Source of the DNA: Rotaria socialis
Taxonomy: Eukaryota; Rotifera; Eurotatoria; Philodinida; Philodinidae
NCBI GenBank assembly: GCA_905331475.1
Contig: CAJNYU010000510.1
Span: 1-64,000 of the forward strand
DNA: 64,000 nucleotides
Direction: 5' to 3'
Made by a program: the position numbers and the translations under genes
Notes under the pieces: model-generated
What the model saw: only the letters and a program-made list of their open reading frames with translations
What the model was told of the DNA's origin: nothing
Databases searched by the model: none
In this document: piece by piece, positions 11,632 through 25,500 of the stretch
Layout of the letters: each line of letters opens with the position of its first letter
Numbering within the stretch: the stretch's first letter is position 1

Positions 11632-11948
11632 CCAGGTCGACTGATCTGACATCGGATCCGATAGGAACCTGGAAATATCCTACAATCCGATACAATTCTA
11701 TTGGATTCTGGGTCGAGGAATCAATGTCGAATCCTCAGTGTCGGAATCCTATGAACTTCTGATGACATACAACGGTTTTTCCTTGGAATTCATAGGAATC
11801 CGACACTGAGGATTCGATATTGATTCCTCGACCCGGAATCCAACGATAATTCTGTAAGATCTGACAGGATCCGATAAAATCCTATTGGATTTCCAGTCGG
11901 ATCGGATGGGTTCCGATAGGTACCTACTGTCGGATTGCTCGACCTGGG
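11632..11948. mobile_element. Palindromic MITE-like element, copy 2 (ggatcc type)
   Basis: A 317 bp element starting cccaggtcga and ending tcgacctggg, a perfect 10 bp terminal inverted repeat. Internally, attctgggtcgaggaatca mirrors tgattcctcgacccggaat, and ggatccgatagga-like strings recur. No coding capacity. Target-site duplication is not clear: the flanks are tgtcact and ctggtca. Confidence 0.8.
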
Positions 11949-13728
11949 CTGGTCATTTTTCATCTACATAATACGAAGTTCACTTGAAAAGTGAAATATT
12001 TATATGATTACAAGTAACATTCGCACGTGGACTAGCTCAACTCTTTCTCGTAGAAATAGTGCATTCTGAATCATAGCTTTTGCAGAATTTTGTTGCATCA
12101 ATAATCTCAAGTATTTTCTGGAATCTTTGACATTCATCAACTTAATTTTGTAGCGTTAGCTTTTTTAGTATAATAAATCGTGAGTGAAGTATATCTATGC
12201 GTTGAAAGCCTCGTCGTACTTTCTCGCTCATTTTCGCCCAAAGGAAATTTATAAAAAGAAAAGTGAAACGGTATTATGAGCGAGATTAACACATCATTTT
12301 CAACAAAGTCAAAAAATACTGTTTTCATGGAAATCTATGCTGCAAAGAGTCGCTCTCTAACTCATCTACTTGAATTTAAACTAGAAAGTTTTCTCATCTT
12401 GATACAATACATTGATTTCGTTTATCATCTTGCATGGTAAGCTAGGAATATATTTGATTTTTATCAAACTTTTATTATTGACTTTATAACGATATTATGG
12501 TGGATAAACTATGAGTCATCGAACTTTAACTTTCAAGCTTGTATTCAGAGGTTGAAGACGGGTCTACGAAAATTGGTCGAAAACTTTGTAATAGAAGAAC
12601 AAAAGCTTCTTTTTTTTTAAATCAACCCGAACTTTGTAGTGTAAAGCTGAAACTAGCACTGATCGCATTATCATGTTAATATTAGAGGAAAATAGTAATT
12701 CGGACAAATAAATTAGGCATGCATAATAAACGAAAAGTACTTTAGAACTTACGAAGAAGACTTTCTGATTATTTTAGTAACATTGCCTGTTTTGAGAACA
12801 CGGTGACCACCTCAACCACACCCACACCCTCAAGATAGGTTTCAATCCAAATGTTTCAAAACGACAGAATAGACTTCGCATGAACCTTTGGTTTATTAAA
12901 AGAATCAAATTAAATATTAAAAGCTCTCTCGGACTAAGCAATATATTACTTATGAAACTGTCAATGAGATTTTTAGTAATTGAATCTAAATTATTTATTA
13001 AACATGGTCACCCATTTCAGTAGAGGATTAGTGACGCTTACGTCGCTTTACTTGTTTTGAAGAAAAAATACAACATTGATATAATCTATTAATCTGGTAA
13101 AATTAAATATTAAATCCATGATGAAAAAAATGCATACAGGATTCTTAAATTTTAATTTTCAAATCAAAAATGAAACTTGAATATCACCAGACATTGAAGA
13201 AGTTCTAAAAAACTAACTGAAAAGTTCCTATTTCGATACTCTAGAATATGAAGAAAATGACGTACTCAAAAAAGCTCCAGCGTACTTCAGTATTATCATA
13301 TGATCTCAGACATGAATATAAAAATTATTCACAGATACGTTTTTTTTTGAACAATCTTGATATTGTTTAAATAATTGTAATGTCAATACCATTGTAGACA
13401 TATTCAGTTATCTTTAAGCAATATTTCGGACTTGATAAATTCCTACTATAGTTCATCGAATACTACCATAAAAAAGTGAACTTCCTACGGTGTTTTTATT
13501 TATCCGATATATAAGAACAATAGAATTGACGTTTTCTTTTGTGAAAGCGACCACAGTGTACTCATTAAATTCCGTTGAGCATCTTTTTTTCTCTAATTAG
13601 AAGTCTATGATGAGAATATACGCTGAATTGATATTTGATAAAGATATAATTATCCACTGTTTTTCTTAACTTTATAATTATCTATAGAATAACAAAATGA
13701 ATTTCATTTTTCATCATTCTACTTAAAA
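11949..13728. other. Intergenic, with one telomere-like string
   Basis: No gene recognised. Positions 12816-12837 read ccacacccacaccctcaag followed by ata, almost the same as 39993-40010. The minus-strand frame at 12137-12328 has no supporting features. Confidence 0.5.
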
Positions 13729-14884
13729 ATGGCTTATGATGATGGATCAACTTTTTGGAGTTTAAATCTTCATAATGAGACGACTAAAACTAATGAATGT
13801 AATCGATTCAACTATTCGATTGGTCCAACAGAAGCAGTATTAATTGCATTTCATATTGGTCGTATCATATCTATAGTTTGTATAACGTTTGGTTCCCTCG
13901 GAAATATCACGCTTATTTTTGCCATTTGTCATACATCATTTTATCATTTCCCATATGGCTTACTACTTTTATTTATTTCAACATTTGATATAATTCGTTT
14001 GATTTCTACAGCCTTCTATTATCTAATGCAATCGAATACAATTCCATTGAAATTATCAACTATAACAATTTACATAACATTATCTCGTTATTCAAAAATT
14101 GTTACCAATTGGTTGAAAGTAATTTTAGCTGTTGAAAGACTTATTGCTGTCAAATATTGGATTGCACGCCGTTATAATGTCAATTCAAACAATTCAAAAA
14201 GAATTCATCGCTTGCGTCAACGAAAACTTTTATTATTAATTCTTATTTTACTTTTTTGTAGTTTAATAAGCCAGCATCCAAATTTACTTCCAAAACGTTT
14301 TATATCAACATGCATTTGCCCAAGTCGTTTACTCGTTATCAATACACCGAACCCATATCTCTATTATCTTAACAAAGCATTTAATGAGTTTTTATTTACT
14401 ATAATTAGTTATGTTATTTTTGATAATGTTTTACCAATAATGATATTAATTATATTTAATACAATTCTTCTTTATGAATTAAAACGTTTACCACCTACAA
14501 CCAGTAAAAAATTAGCCGAATCAATCTTAATCCTTTTCTTTCTGACAATATTTTCCATGTTAGTTCTGCCAAGATCAGTTTTTGTTATTTTTAATCTATA
14601 TACGAGCTCAAACATTATAAAGAATATAATTCTTGCAGTTATATTTCATATATTTCAAGGTATCTGTCGATTTGTCTATATATATTTAGGGTGAATTTTA
14701 TTATTTAGGTCTCGAATTGATCAATCATGCAATAACTGGTTATGCTTGTTTTCTAAGTTGTTACAGTTTACGTAAAGATTTAATTCAAAATATCCGAATG
14801 ATAGCTAAGAAATTTCGACGGCAAAACAATCGATTGAAATCATATACGATCGAACTACCTACTATATCTCCAGAACGATTGTAA
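13729..14884 (+). CDS. Rhodopsin-like (class A) GPCR, divergent
   Basis: Two exons, 13729-14659 and 14709-14884, give 368 residues. The intron is 49 bp (gtatct to tttag). Ignoring it makes the frame end at 14694 and loses the seventh helix; with it, TM7 and the tail read on through ELINHAITGY. The N-terminus has N-glycosylation sites (HNET, FNYS). TM1 contains the conserved Asn in GSLGNITLIFAI. Six further hydrophobic helices follow, with a basic second intracellular loop (AVERLIAVKYW in place of DRY) and a basic loop 3. The C-terminal tail is about 35 residues, ending SPERL. It belongs to the large, poorly characterised bdelloid serpentine receptor group; the ligand is unknown. AATAAA-like signals follow within 30 bases. 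Confidence 0.85.
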
Positions 14885-15090
14885 CCTTTGTTTAATCTTG
14901 TAAAAATAAATATTATAACCTCTCTATTCGAGCTTATTTTACATATCTTCGACTTCTGTAACTTCTGATGATCAATTACAATAGATATTCGATGTGCAGT
15001 TCTTTTTCTTTTAACATTTATTTATCTTCTACTATAGACGTATCAAAGATAAAGGTGAAATATAAAAATCTATTACTCTTTTCTTAAAGG

Positions 15091-18000
15091 ATGAATGAAT
15101 GTATAAATCGAAAAAATTGTCTGTTTAAAGAAGCGATGAGTTCAAATAAACTATTGTATATAGGATCAGTTGTAGCTATTTCAATTATTTTATTTATTGG
15201 TGGACTTCTCATCGGTCGTTTTGCTATCCCAAGAGCGTCAAATAGTATTTCTACAGATAATTTGGCAATAGTGAATAAACAAATAGAAGAAGAACGACTG
15301 ATCATATGGAATGATTTAAAACAACGATTTCTAAATCTTGTTAATGCACAAGAAATAGAAAAAAATCTTCAGTAAGAACAGTTTGTTATTATGGAAGCAC
15401 TCTGTTATTAATTTAATCTAGAAATTTGACTCGACGAACTCATCTCGCTGGAACAGATGATGATCGAAATGAAGCTGAATCTATTGCTAGATTATGGCGT
15501 GAACATGGTTTAGATGTTACTATTCATCCCTATGATGTTTTACTATCCTATCCAAGTCCTATTCAGCCGAATATGTAAATTTTTTTTTGTTGCATAAAAA
15601 TTCCTTTAATTGAAACTTATGAAATTCATAATGCATACAATTGATTTTCATAGTGTATCAATTCTTGATCAAAATCACCTACCAATATTTCAATCGCAAG
15701 GCCGTGAAACGATGTTCGATGAAGACGATAAATCATTGCCATTTGACAATATAGTTCGACCATTTCTTGCATATACACCTAATGGAACTGTACAAAGCCA
15801 AAAATTATTCTATGTAAATTATTGTACTACGGATGATTTTCAATTTATAGAAACAGTTATTGATAAAAATGAATTAATTGGAGCTATTGTTATATGTCGA
15901 TATGGAAAAATTTTTCGTGGAAATAAAGTATATATAAATAATACAAAGAAAATTTTATTTTTCATTACTATTGAATTAGATTGGTAATGCTGAAAAATAC
16001 GGTATCGTTGGAGTCATTTTATACAGTGATCCACTGAACTATGCTCCGAATTCAACTCTAGTTGGCTCAGCCTATCCAAATTCTATTTATATGCCCGATA
16101 TGGGGCACCAAAGAGGTTCGGCATTACTTCTATCAGGAGATCCACTCACAAAACACTATCCTGCTAAAGGTGATTATTTGTGAATAAGATATTTTTATTA
16201 ATTATTTATCTTTTTTTAGACTACATGTTTAGAGATTCAATAGATAATAATCCATGGTTGCCAAAAATTGTTGCTCAACAGATTGGTTATAGAGAAGCAA
16301 GAGAAATATTAATGTAAATTCAAAAAGTAGAAATAAAAATCTCATTAACTTCGTAAGATTCTGCTCTTGGCAAAAATAAGAGATACTTTCAGTAGAAGTT
16401 CAATGACAATTTAGCATATCTTTCATCTAATGTCTGATATAGAAGTGCGAATTTCTTTAAACTATAGGATCTGTTGAAAATGTTTTGGATTAAGACTTAA
16501 CCAACAGACGATATTCGCAGTAGATATAGTTTGTTGTTCTAAATATTTTATTAACACTCTTCAGAAAGGATCGAATGCATTTGATAACAGAATATAATTT
16601 CAACAGGAAAAACTATTGCTCTTTAATCTCATATGTTATTTTGTGCTCTGAAGTCCACACAAAATTTAGTTTGAGATCTACTATTTTCAAATTTCTTATT
16701 TTTATTCAGTCGAATGACAGGAACACCAGTTCTGTCGAATTGGATCGGTGGATTGAATCAAGTGAAATATGTTTATGGCGGCTTATTATTAAATGACCAG
16801 TAAATATATTTGTTGTTGTTGTTGTTGTTGTTTAAAATTCAAATATTTTTGTGTATATAATAATAATAGATCAATACAAATATCATCACACAATACCTTA
16901 GAAGTTCGACGAGTACATAATGTCATTGGAACAATTACTGGTCATAGTGAACCAGGTTTTGTTTTGCATTTTAAGCTCATGTTTTTGCAGCTAAGAATTC
17001 TTTGGTTTTTTTTGTCAGATCGTTATGTACTTATTGGAGCTCATTTCGATGCGTGGAATTTCGGAGCTTTAGACGATGGTTCTGGTATAGCTGTGAATCA
17101 TGAATTAGTACGTGTATTCAGAACTTTAGTAAAATCAAGTAAGTTAATAAAATTGAGAGAAAATATTTATTTGCAACGTATTTGCAGATTGGAAACCAAG
17201 ACGAAGTTTAATGTTTTGTGCATGGGCTGCAGAAGTAAATCGATCGATAGATGCCCTATAAAAATACAAATTATTCATTTTTTTTTAGGAATATGGTATT
17301 GTTGGTTCAGTTGAATTCGTTGAAGTAAACAATAATAGTAGATTTATCTCTTTTTCTGTTCAACTCTTACTTGTATTCATTAACTGATGAAAGGAATATG
17401 CCAAAATATTGGGTTCACGCGTTGTATCCTATCTTAATATGGATGTCATTGTCGAAGGTAAAAGGAAACTATTGTTTTGTTCTTTTTGATTATGTTTTCA
17501 AATAGGTAGTCAAGTAATGTTTATGGAAATGTCTCCTCTGCTATATGATTTTGCCATTGATATATCAAAACAAGTATGTCTAGTGTAATTATGTGTTAAA
17601 TACAAAGTTTTAGATTTTTAACTGAAGATAAAAGCACCGTATGTTAATGAAACAATCTATGAACAATGGGTACGTATCAATAATGGTGATCATAATGTTG
17701 GACAATCGTTTTTGTAAGTTATTTATATGAAATTAAGCATTAGAAGATTTTTCTATCGTTTAGCACATTGGGATTGAGCGCTATTTCGGACTTCGCTGGT
17801 TTCAATCAAATTGCTGGAAGTTCAAATTTTGCCTTAATTTATAAAAATTATGTCAGTGTATAGGAAAAGAAAAACAAGTTTTCATGTTCTAAAATTAAGA
17901 ATGTGTTTAGACTAATGTGAAAGGTGTTGCTAGTTATCCATTATATCATACTCAATATGAAACTTTTCGATTAGTTAAAAAATTTATTGATCATGAATTT

Positions 18001-18903
18001 CAAGTAAGTAAATCTTTTCGTAATTGTATTTTTAGTTTAAAAGATGCATTTTTTTTGTATAGGCTCATCAAGCGATCGCTCAAACCATTGGTTTATTAGC
18101 ATTAACGCTGACTGATATTGATTTACTGCCCTTTAATCCTACAAGATATCATCAAGCACTTGTCAATTTACTTGATTTAACAATATCTGTTGCTCCTAAA
18201 TCAATTAATTTCAGTAAGGATCTACAACTTCTCTTTGCTATATCTGTATAATTTTTGATAAATATAAGCATCACTGCAGATTGCAATCGATCAATTTAAA
18301 AGTGTTGCTGACCAATTCAATCAACGAATTCAAACAACACTTGATAAATCAAAGTACGTTTTTTAATTTGTGATATTCTAAAATCAAGATATCATTTGAT
18401 TATAACAAACTTTGTACGTGTATTTGTAATGTAAGGAAATGCTAGATAGTTATAATATGTTTCAATTGATATAAGAAAAAAAGGCATACATCTTGATAGA
18501 TAGATAGAGCATAGAAACGAGTTTGCAGAGATATTTTGTTTATAGATCTGTGCATGATTATATGTTATAGTCCACTACAACTTCGAATAGTCAATGATCA
18601 ATTGATGCAACTCGAACGAGCATTTCAAAATCCCTTAGGTAATTCTATTCAACAAGCTGATCTGAAGTATGTAATTCGAAAAAATGTCTAAAAATTAAAT
18701 GCATAATCTTGTTTTTATCTAGACACACAATATATGCTCCTAGTCGAACAAATCGGTATAATGCTCTTGGTTTTCCAAGTATAACTGATGCTATCGAAGA
18801 TCGTAATATGACTAATGTTCAACAGCAGATTTCAATTGTTACATATTTTATTCGTTCAGCAATAAGTGTACTTCACCAGCCAAGTACAATACAAACAGTA
18901 TGA
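15091..18903 (+). CDS. FOLH1: M28 zinc carboxypeptidase, PSMA/NAALADase (glutamate carboxypeptidase II) type
   Basis: About 19 exons with mostly 45-80 bp introns give roughly 765 residues, close to the 750 of human PSMA. Type II membrane topology: a short cytosolic tail, then one helix ([20 protein letters not shown], residues about 24-43). The early ectodomain reads [11 protein letters not shown], then a PA domain ([13 protein letters not shown]). The peptidase core keeps both zinc sites: His in IGAHFDAW, bridging Asp in GALDDGSG, the catalytic Glu pair in AAEEYGIVGS, Asp in YLNMDVI and His in [11 protein letters not shown]. The C-terminal dimerisation domain is present ([20 protein letters not shown]). 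Family members remove C-terminal glutamate from peptides or folates at the cell surface; the substrate here is inferred only. ATG 15091 or the in-frame ATG at 15136 could start it. One exon junction near 18215-18270 uses the acceptor aatataag, which keeps frame and alignment. Two introns (near 16315-16708 and 18354-18567) are longer than the rest. Confidence 0.9.
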
Positions 18904-19147
18904 TGAAATTAAAACTAGACAAACAATGAACCTTTTTTCCTGCTTTTCTTGTCGTTTTGCGTGAATATCTATAAAATTTCATATTTATAAAACTTTATTC
19001 AAGCTGTTTTTCTTTCTGTACAAGAAAAATACAATAAAACACAAATGTATCACATTGAAATTATACAATAAACGGAATAACGTTACCTGATTGTTTTTCA
19101 TATTGATTTATCAAAAATTTCATCGTAGGGTTGATAATGATTAGTTA
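18904..19147. terminator. Convergent 3' ends
   Basis: Short spacer between the plus-strand peptidase and the minus-strand GPCR. AATAAA appears on the plus strand near 19034 and 19065, suitable for the peptidase transcript. TTTATT, usable by the minus strand, appears near 18990. Confidence 0.4.
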
Positions 19148-22100
19148 CTATATTCTAGTCTGCAAATCTTGTTGTTTTGCAAAAATACGTTGCAGTTTAC
19201 TCAATTGATATTTTGTTTGATTAAAATAAACTTCACTTCTCATTGTAAGATATTCTTGTAGTGTTTGAATTTTTGATTGTATAAATTGAATAGATTTTGT
19301 AAATAAAGTTCGGTATAATGAAAATACTCGGCAATTGCATACGTAAACAAAAAATAAAAATAAGCCTGGTGTTGCGTTGAGAAGAATAAATAAATATTTG
19401 AATATAGTAACAAGATAATGTTGAAAACCTTCTTGATTATCAGGTAAAGCGAACAGAATAAAACCAATAGTCCAACCAAAACCAGCTAAAACAGCCATTC
19501 GCATATAGATTTTTACATCATGTTCACCAGGTACAACTTGTTTCTTTCGTTGAAATTTATGTTCGACTTGTGTTCGGACTAGATGAAAAACAGCGTGATG
19601 GAAGAAGAATAAAACAAACTGTTTTGATAATTTAAAGCTATACCTGATTTTAAACCTCGACGAATATTTCGAACAGTCAAAGCATAAAATATAAAATTAA
19701 TAAGAAGAATAACTCCTATAGGAATACCGAATAATATAAAACGCATCGATGCTGATTCAATCCAACAACCTAAAAACAAATTATGAAATATATTACAATT
19801 ATTACATTCAATCTTAACTATAGAAACTTGACAATAGTCTTCAGATTTATACATTTTTCTAAAATGGTTCTCGGTGTTTACGTTAGGGATTTTTCCAAAA
19901 TATTTCTCAAGAGAACAGTACGATCGAATGATCAGTGGTGACAGCAGTTTTTAAATTATTCTTATGTACATATAGTAGTTTTAGCAAAAATCAGAAGCTG
20001 CACTCTCATCAAATTATAGTTCATAATAGTTTTACCTTGTAAAGGTGCATCATTTTTTGTCTGAAAACAAACATCATTACATCCACGAAAATACTTTCCA
20101 TAACATGGCTTGAGATGAGCATTTTTTACATCCAATAGAATTCCGATTAAAACAATAATTACTGGTATACCCCATGCATATAGAGCATAGTATGGTAAAC
20201 GTTCACGAACTTCACATATATAAATGGAAAAGCCTGTATGAAATGTTTTCCATAGATCAAAAGCCATAACATTCATCCAAAAGAAACTTGCCAAAAAGAA
20301 AAAATGTATTCCTAAGGCAAGCAATAAACAAACGCTTGGTGTTGTCATTATTAATAGACTTTGTAGTAAAAATAGAATTTCAGCTAATAATAATGCTATA
20401 ATTAAATTCATTGTGTTACATCCAGGTAGATTACGTAATGAAGAAAATAATAGAAACGTTATTAAAGTTATAGCCAGAGCACATATAGACATAAATATTG
20501 CTATAGTTGATAAAAATCCGGGCGCTTTATCAAAAAAACTTAATTTTTTTCCATTCGCTGTTCCGTTGTATGCATTATGCTTACATACAACAATATATAA
20601 GTCGGATCGATAATCATCGTAACGATATTCACGATTTGTATATAAACGACCAGTACGTTTGATTCGTATTGAAAAATTTCTATATTGAATTACTTCACAA
20701 AGTGCTACCCGCATAACAAGACTATCGGGACAGCGATTAACTATTCGAGGTTGACGATTGCAAACTGATATCAATTTTACTGCTGAAGCAGAAGTCGATG
20801 ATGAAGATGTTGTGACATCATGTGACTAAATATTTAGAAGAACAAATCGAAATCTTTAATTTAAGAACAAAATGAGAGAAATTACTGTTGTTTGTGGCGC
20901 TGGTAATGCTGAAATCAGGAATAAATAAATATAATCGCCACCTTCATATGTTGTGTTAAGTTCGGGTACATCAACAACATAATCAGTTTCTCCATCCGAT
21001 CTTACACGTCGATGTATAATTCCATTTTGTGTTTGATACATTACATCAGGATCACCACAAAATTCTTGTCGAGTTTTATTTTTATCTGATATAAGCGATA
21101 CTTTTTCAATTTTCATTGAATATTTTTCACATAGATCAAGTATACCATGAAATTCTGATGCAAGTAAAAGAAGTGTTACAACATGTAAGCCCGTTGATGT
21201 ATCGTTCGAGGTTTCATTTCGATCGGTAATAGTGAAATTAAAATTAACAATTATTCGTTCATTATGCGCAAGCCAGTCAGTGATCCGATCGGATAATAAC
21301 GAATGTGAATCAGTGAGATATTCATCATTATCTTCTTCCAAGATATGACTCGTTGATTTTGAATTGATTTTCGATGGAGTTCCTAATGCTACACTATTGT
21401 TCTCTTTGAGATTATACTTAATTTTAGTGATACGTTCATAATCAATATCAAGATATCCTAATCAAATAAAATATTTTTGTATTGTAATTAGAATGAACTG
21501 TTTCTTTTCATTTATTTAGTATTACTATTCAAACTTGAATAGGTTATGTTTTGAAATTTTATTTCGGATTAAATTATTTTGCAACCAAACTTGAGAAAAA
21601 GTAGGTTTCAGTATTTTAATAACACAAAACTGAAAATGCTTTGTCAATAGTATCAGTTTAATCTTTTAACACCATGCGATATAAGGCTTGTGACTTAGAG
21701 AAGAACTGCATGCATTAGATTATGCATTGTTAATGAAAATTTGTTTTTGAAAATAATACTCTGATCTTTGATCAAAGATTTTGCTAACCTACTATTTACT
21801 AGAATCTTATCAAATTTAATTACTAATGAACGAAACTCTTTCAAGTATAAACATACCATGAATTGCATTGTGAAACATTTTAGTCCAATCATTCGTGCAC
21901 GTTTTATTCATTTGACTATTGAGACGTTTTGAAAAATTACCTCTTTCATTTTCATTGTGGTTTGTTGGTGAAATAATCAATCCAAGCGATATATCAATAT
22001 CGCTCATTCGCTTGTAAACATTGATCGTATCTTTATTTTCATCCGGTATACATGCAGTGCCATTATATGTATAATGAGTTTCTTGACAAGTGATATCTCG

Positions 22101-22530
22101 ACATCGGCCAGTAGCTGGATCGAATGTTTGTCCAAATGTGCAAAGTCCATAATCCAAATAAACGATCTCTGATCCTATTTAGTAAAATAACAAAAAGTGC
22201 AAATATTTACTTTAACGTCGGAAGAGTATTATTTCAAATTAATATCTTTTATTTTTCTTTCAAATTATTACCTTGCATAATGTGAAGTGATGTTGTTCCA
22301 TCATTTTTAAAATTCATCAACAATGTCAAAGATTGAGGTACATTAGGACGATTTCGAGATTGTTGGAAATTTTCTCTGATAGTGCTATCATCGGAGTCAA
22401 TTATCTTATTTGGAATAGATAATTAGATATTTTATCTGTAGAAACTAGAAGAACTTACATTGGTCAATGAACTTGTTGACACCAAGTAAATCCAAAATAG
22501 AAATAAATATATAAGTTTCATCATCATCAT
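19148..22530 (-). CDS. Methuselah-like / secretin-superfamily GPCR with a large ectodomain
   Basis: Seven exons on the minus strand. The first (22459-22530) starts at four consecutive ATG codons and encodes a signal peptide (KLIYLFLFWIYLVSTSS). The ectodomain of about 440 residues contains a Cys-rich segment (CTFGQTFDPATGRCRDITCQ) also seen in other invertebrate receptors of this superfamily, and many N-glycosylation sites. I see no HLTxF/GPS autoproteolysis motif, which points to a Methuselah-like rather than a classic adhesion GPCR. The seven helices run from GFLSTIAIFMSICALAITLI (TM1) to YLFILLNATPGLFLFFVYVC (TM7), with NLIIALLLAEILFLL as TM2 and WTIGFILFALP as TM6. The last two exons are 19148 to about 19577 and about 19643-19769; the main TM exon is 20036-20825. 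The tail is coiled-coil-like and Gln/Lys-rich. The ligand is unknown. Confidence 0.85.
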
Positions 22531-25500
22531 TATTGTCAATTAATCGATTAGACAAATATACAACGCTATTGAATGCGACTTTCTTGTAATTATCTCTCGC
22601 CTAACGGTGACTATTGCCAATATTTTTAAAAAAATTGGATAACAAATATGGGTATTCAAACAGGTGTTCGCTATGTACATGTTGAAGCAGCTTGTTTTTT
22701 TTTTATTCTATACACTATTTTCATATCAAAGACACGCCGTTAGAGACTGAAAAATATTTTGAGATTAAACGACAAGTTAAAAAACTTAATGTTTTCGAAA
22801 TGAATTACATCCACACCTGAAATCAATACAACACATACATTAGATTTAATAATATTTATCATCTATACACACATAGACGTAGTAGATCGAGTATCAAATT
22901 TTATTTCGCATTATCGTTCTTATTAATGCTTTGTTTTTTACACACAAATTAAAAATTTGCTATTATTGGAAGTGAAAAAAGAATAGAAAATCTTCCATTA
23001 ACCTACATTTTAAAACAACAAGTAGGTCCTTTCTTTCTGTACTAAACACGTGAATATCGCATATGATTCCCAGAGCAATAGAAAATCAATAGGCATGATT
23101 GAAATTGACTAGGAAAGCATTTTGTTTGATCTCTTCATTGTAATTAGTAACTAAACAACTTTATTCTTTGTGATGTTTAGATAACAAAGGAACCTTTTTA
23201 AATCGACAAAAATTCTGTACGATCGACGTCATTGTTCAATGTAAATCAAAATAATAGTGAATTTGTTCACTTGAATATATATAGAGAGAAAATTAGTTTG
23301 ACATGACCTCATCAGTTACATACATTAGTAACGTTTTTCCAATTTTTTTTTTCTTTTTCTGTTGATAAGAAACAAAAGCAAAGAATCTTCGAGGTTCCCA
23401 TTTAATTACTATCATTACTGGATTGAGCGTCATACTATTATTAGTGATTTTTTACCTCGTGAATAGCTAATTAGTATCTTATCCTGTATACTCGAAGCCA
23501 TTAATATTCTTTACTAGTGCATCCTGAACACGAGTTGTATAAGTAACTATCATAAAAAAACGGAATCAAATCGAACGATTTAATTACAAGAAATAGGACA
23601 AACTATGTTCATAAATGAATGTATCTAGGCCAATCGTTTTTTTAGTTTATTTATACGGAATCTTCTATCTTTTATATGCGTCATTTCTTCTCAATTCCAT
23701 TATAATGAACGACGCAAATGATTATGCTCGGTGATGAAAAACCATAATAAAACTATGCGTTACACAACGTGTATCACAACGGTGAAGAAATAAACAAATT
23801 AATTATTTATCGTAACAAAATATTGAATGTTACAAACGAGATTTATTTGCTTTGACTCAAAATTTGTTTTTACTGCAAATATGCCTCTATCAATAGAGAT
23901 TCTTTCTAAACATCTCATAGGAATCAGAACTTGTATATAACATGAAATTTTAAATTTATTAATTAAAAAACAACAAACCGGCGAAATAAGACTCAAAACT
24001 TAATCAAGCAATAGAATTATAAATTACTCAAATATATATTTTGTATTACAACACAGATATTAAAATGATAAGTCATAGTTGTAAAAATACGACAAAAACA
24101 GTCATCTATATCTTTGCTATTAATCAAATAAGACACTTTAAACTAGCAAACAATGGAGAAAATCAGATGATATAAATTATTTTTTTCGTTGAAATACTTC
24201 TCCCTTTAAGGCAAATTTGAATAAATGAGGAAACATCGGATTCGCATCCGACTGTTACGTGTACTGCTAAAACTGAGCCAATTTATATATGTTGTGAATA
24301 ATTCTAAGAAAAAACTTTTTTTTGAAAAAATCGCTGTATCCCCCCTCAGGGATGGTTTGACCAATAATGACAATTTTTTCGATAACTTAGCCATTTCTTA
24401 ACGGATCCTTCTCATCTTCGAACTCAACTGAGATATTGATGAGATCATTCTGTGCACAAAATATCAAGGCAATTGGATGAGACTTTCAAGAGTTATCGTG
24501 TTAACGGCCGGACACACTGACCGAATCTAGAGTGTACTCACTTTTTTTGAGTACACAAAAAAACATCGAAATTTCTGATAGATTTTCTTTTAATGATTGT
24601 TTTCTATTGTCGTTGCGATAAGTCGAACATAGAAATGTGCTAGAAACAAATGAAGAAATACAAAGAAAACGATAACTATCAAATTTAAATACAATGATAA
24701 CATATCCGTGTTTACTTTCAATAGATTTCTAATTGATATCTTCAGTTATTTATTATTTTTCTAACAAAAGAAGAATATTCTTCGTAAATCTGTCGATGAT
24801 TTTTGTCGATTATCAAGTTGTCGCAACGCGTAAGGCATTAATCTAAATCGAAATAACATTCACAAAACGTATGAAAACATCAAACACGTCTGTTGCCATA
24901 TATAAAAATTTTCAACAATAGTTTTATTAGCCTTTTCCCAACTTATGCACCAGATTTCAATCGTTACAAAAAAATTCTTTGTTTTATTTGAATATCATGG
25001 AGAGCACAATTATCGACTTTCAATTGTGTGAATATACATGCGTAGGCCGCTCAGTGGTGATAAGATGAAAATAATACAAGCCAGTAATATTGGCTTGTTA
25101 CTCTCTCAAGAGTGCAACTCTAATGAGTACGTCAAGTGTACAGCAACAAGGAGCTAATTGAATGTTGAGTATATCTGAATGCTAGTCTTGTAGCTGTCAA
25201 AATAATATCGAAGTTCGATTTTCATGCTGAGATCAAAGCAGTAAATACGGATATTGCATAAACCAATAGAAATGATCAACATAGATAATATCTTGACTTA
25301 TATATCTGTGTGCATGCAAGTTGGTAGCTAGTTGCTTTTTCTTTTTCTTCTTTTACTTGTGTGTGTGTGTGTGTGTGCATTCATTCTCTTGATCCTGTGA
25401 ATGAGCATGAGTGTGCCTTTGTACGATACTTTATCTTAAATTTTTACGAGTCGCACACAAGACATAGTCGGTGTCGAACAATCATTCATATTTGTTCGTT

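Noticed and set aside
14685-14705. An 18-19 base mini-intron or frameshifting duplication in the GPCR
   Set aside because: The 49 bp intron 14660-14708 has normal borders and length and restores the frame without invoking an exceptional intron.
17917-18099. Short ORFs inside 15091-18903 as separate genes
   Set aside because: They are exons of one M28 peptidase read through into introns; residues align in order with PSMA.
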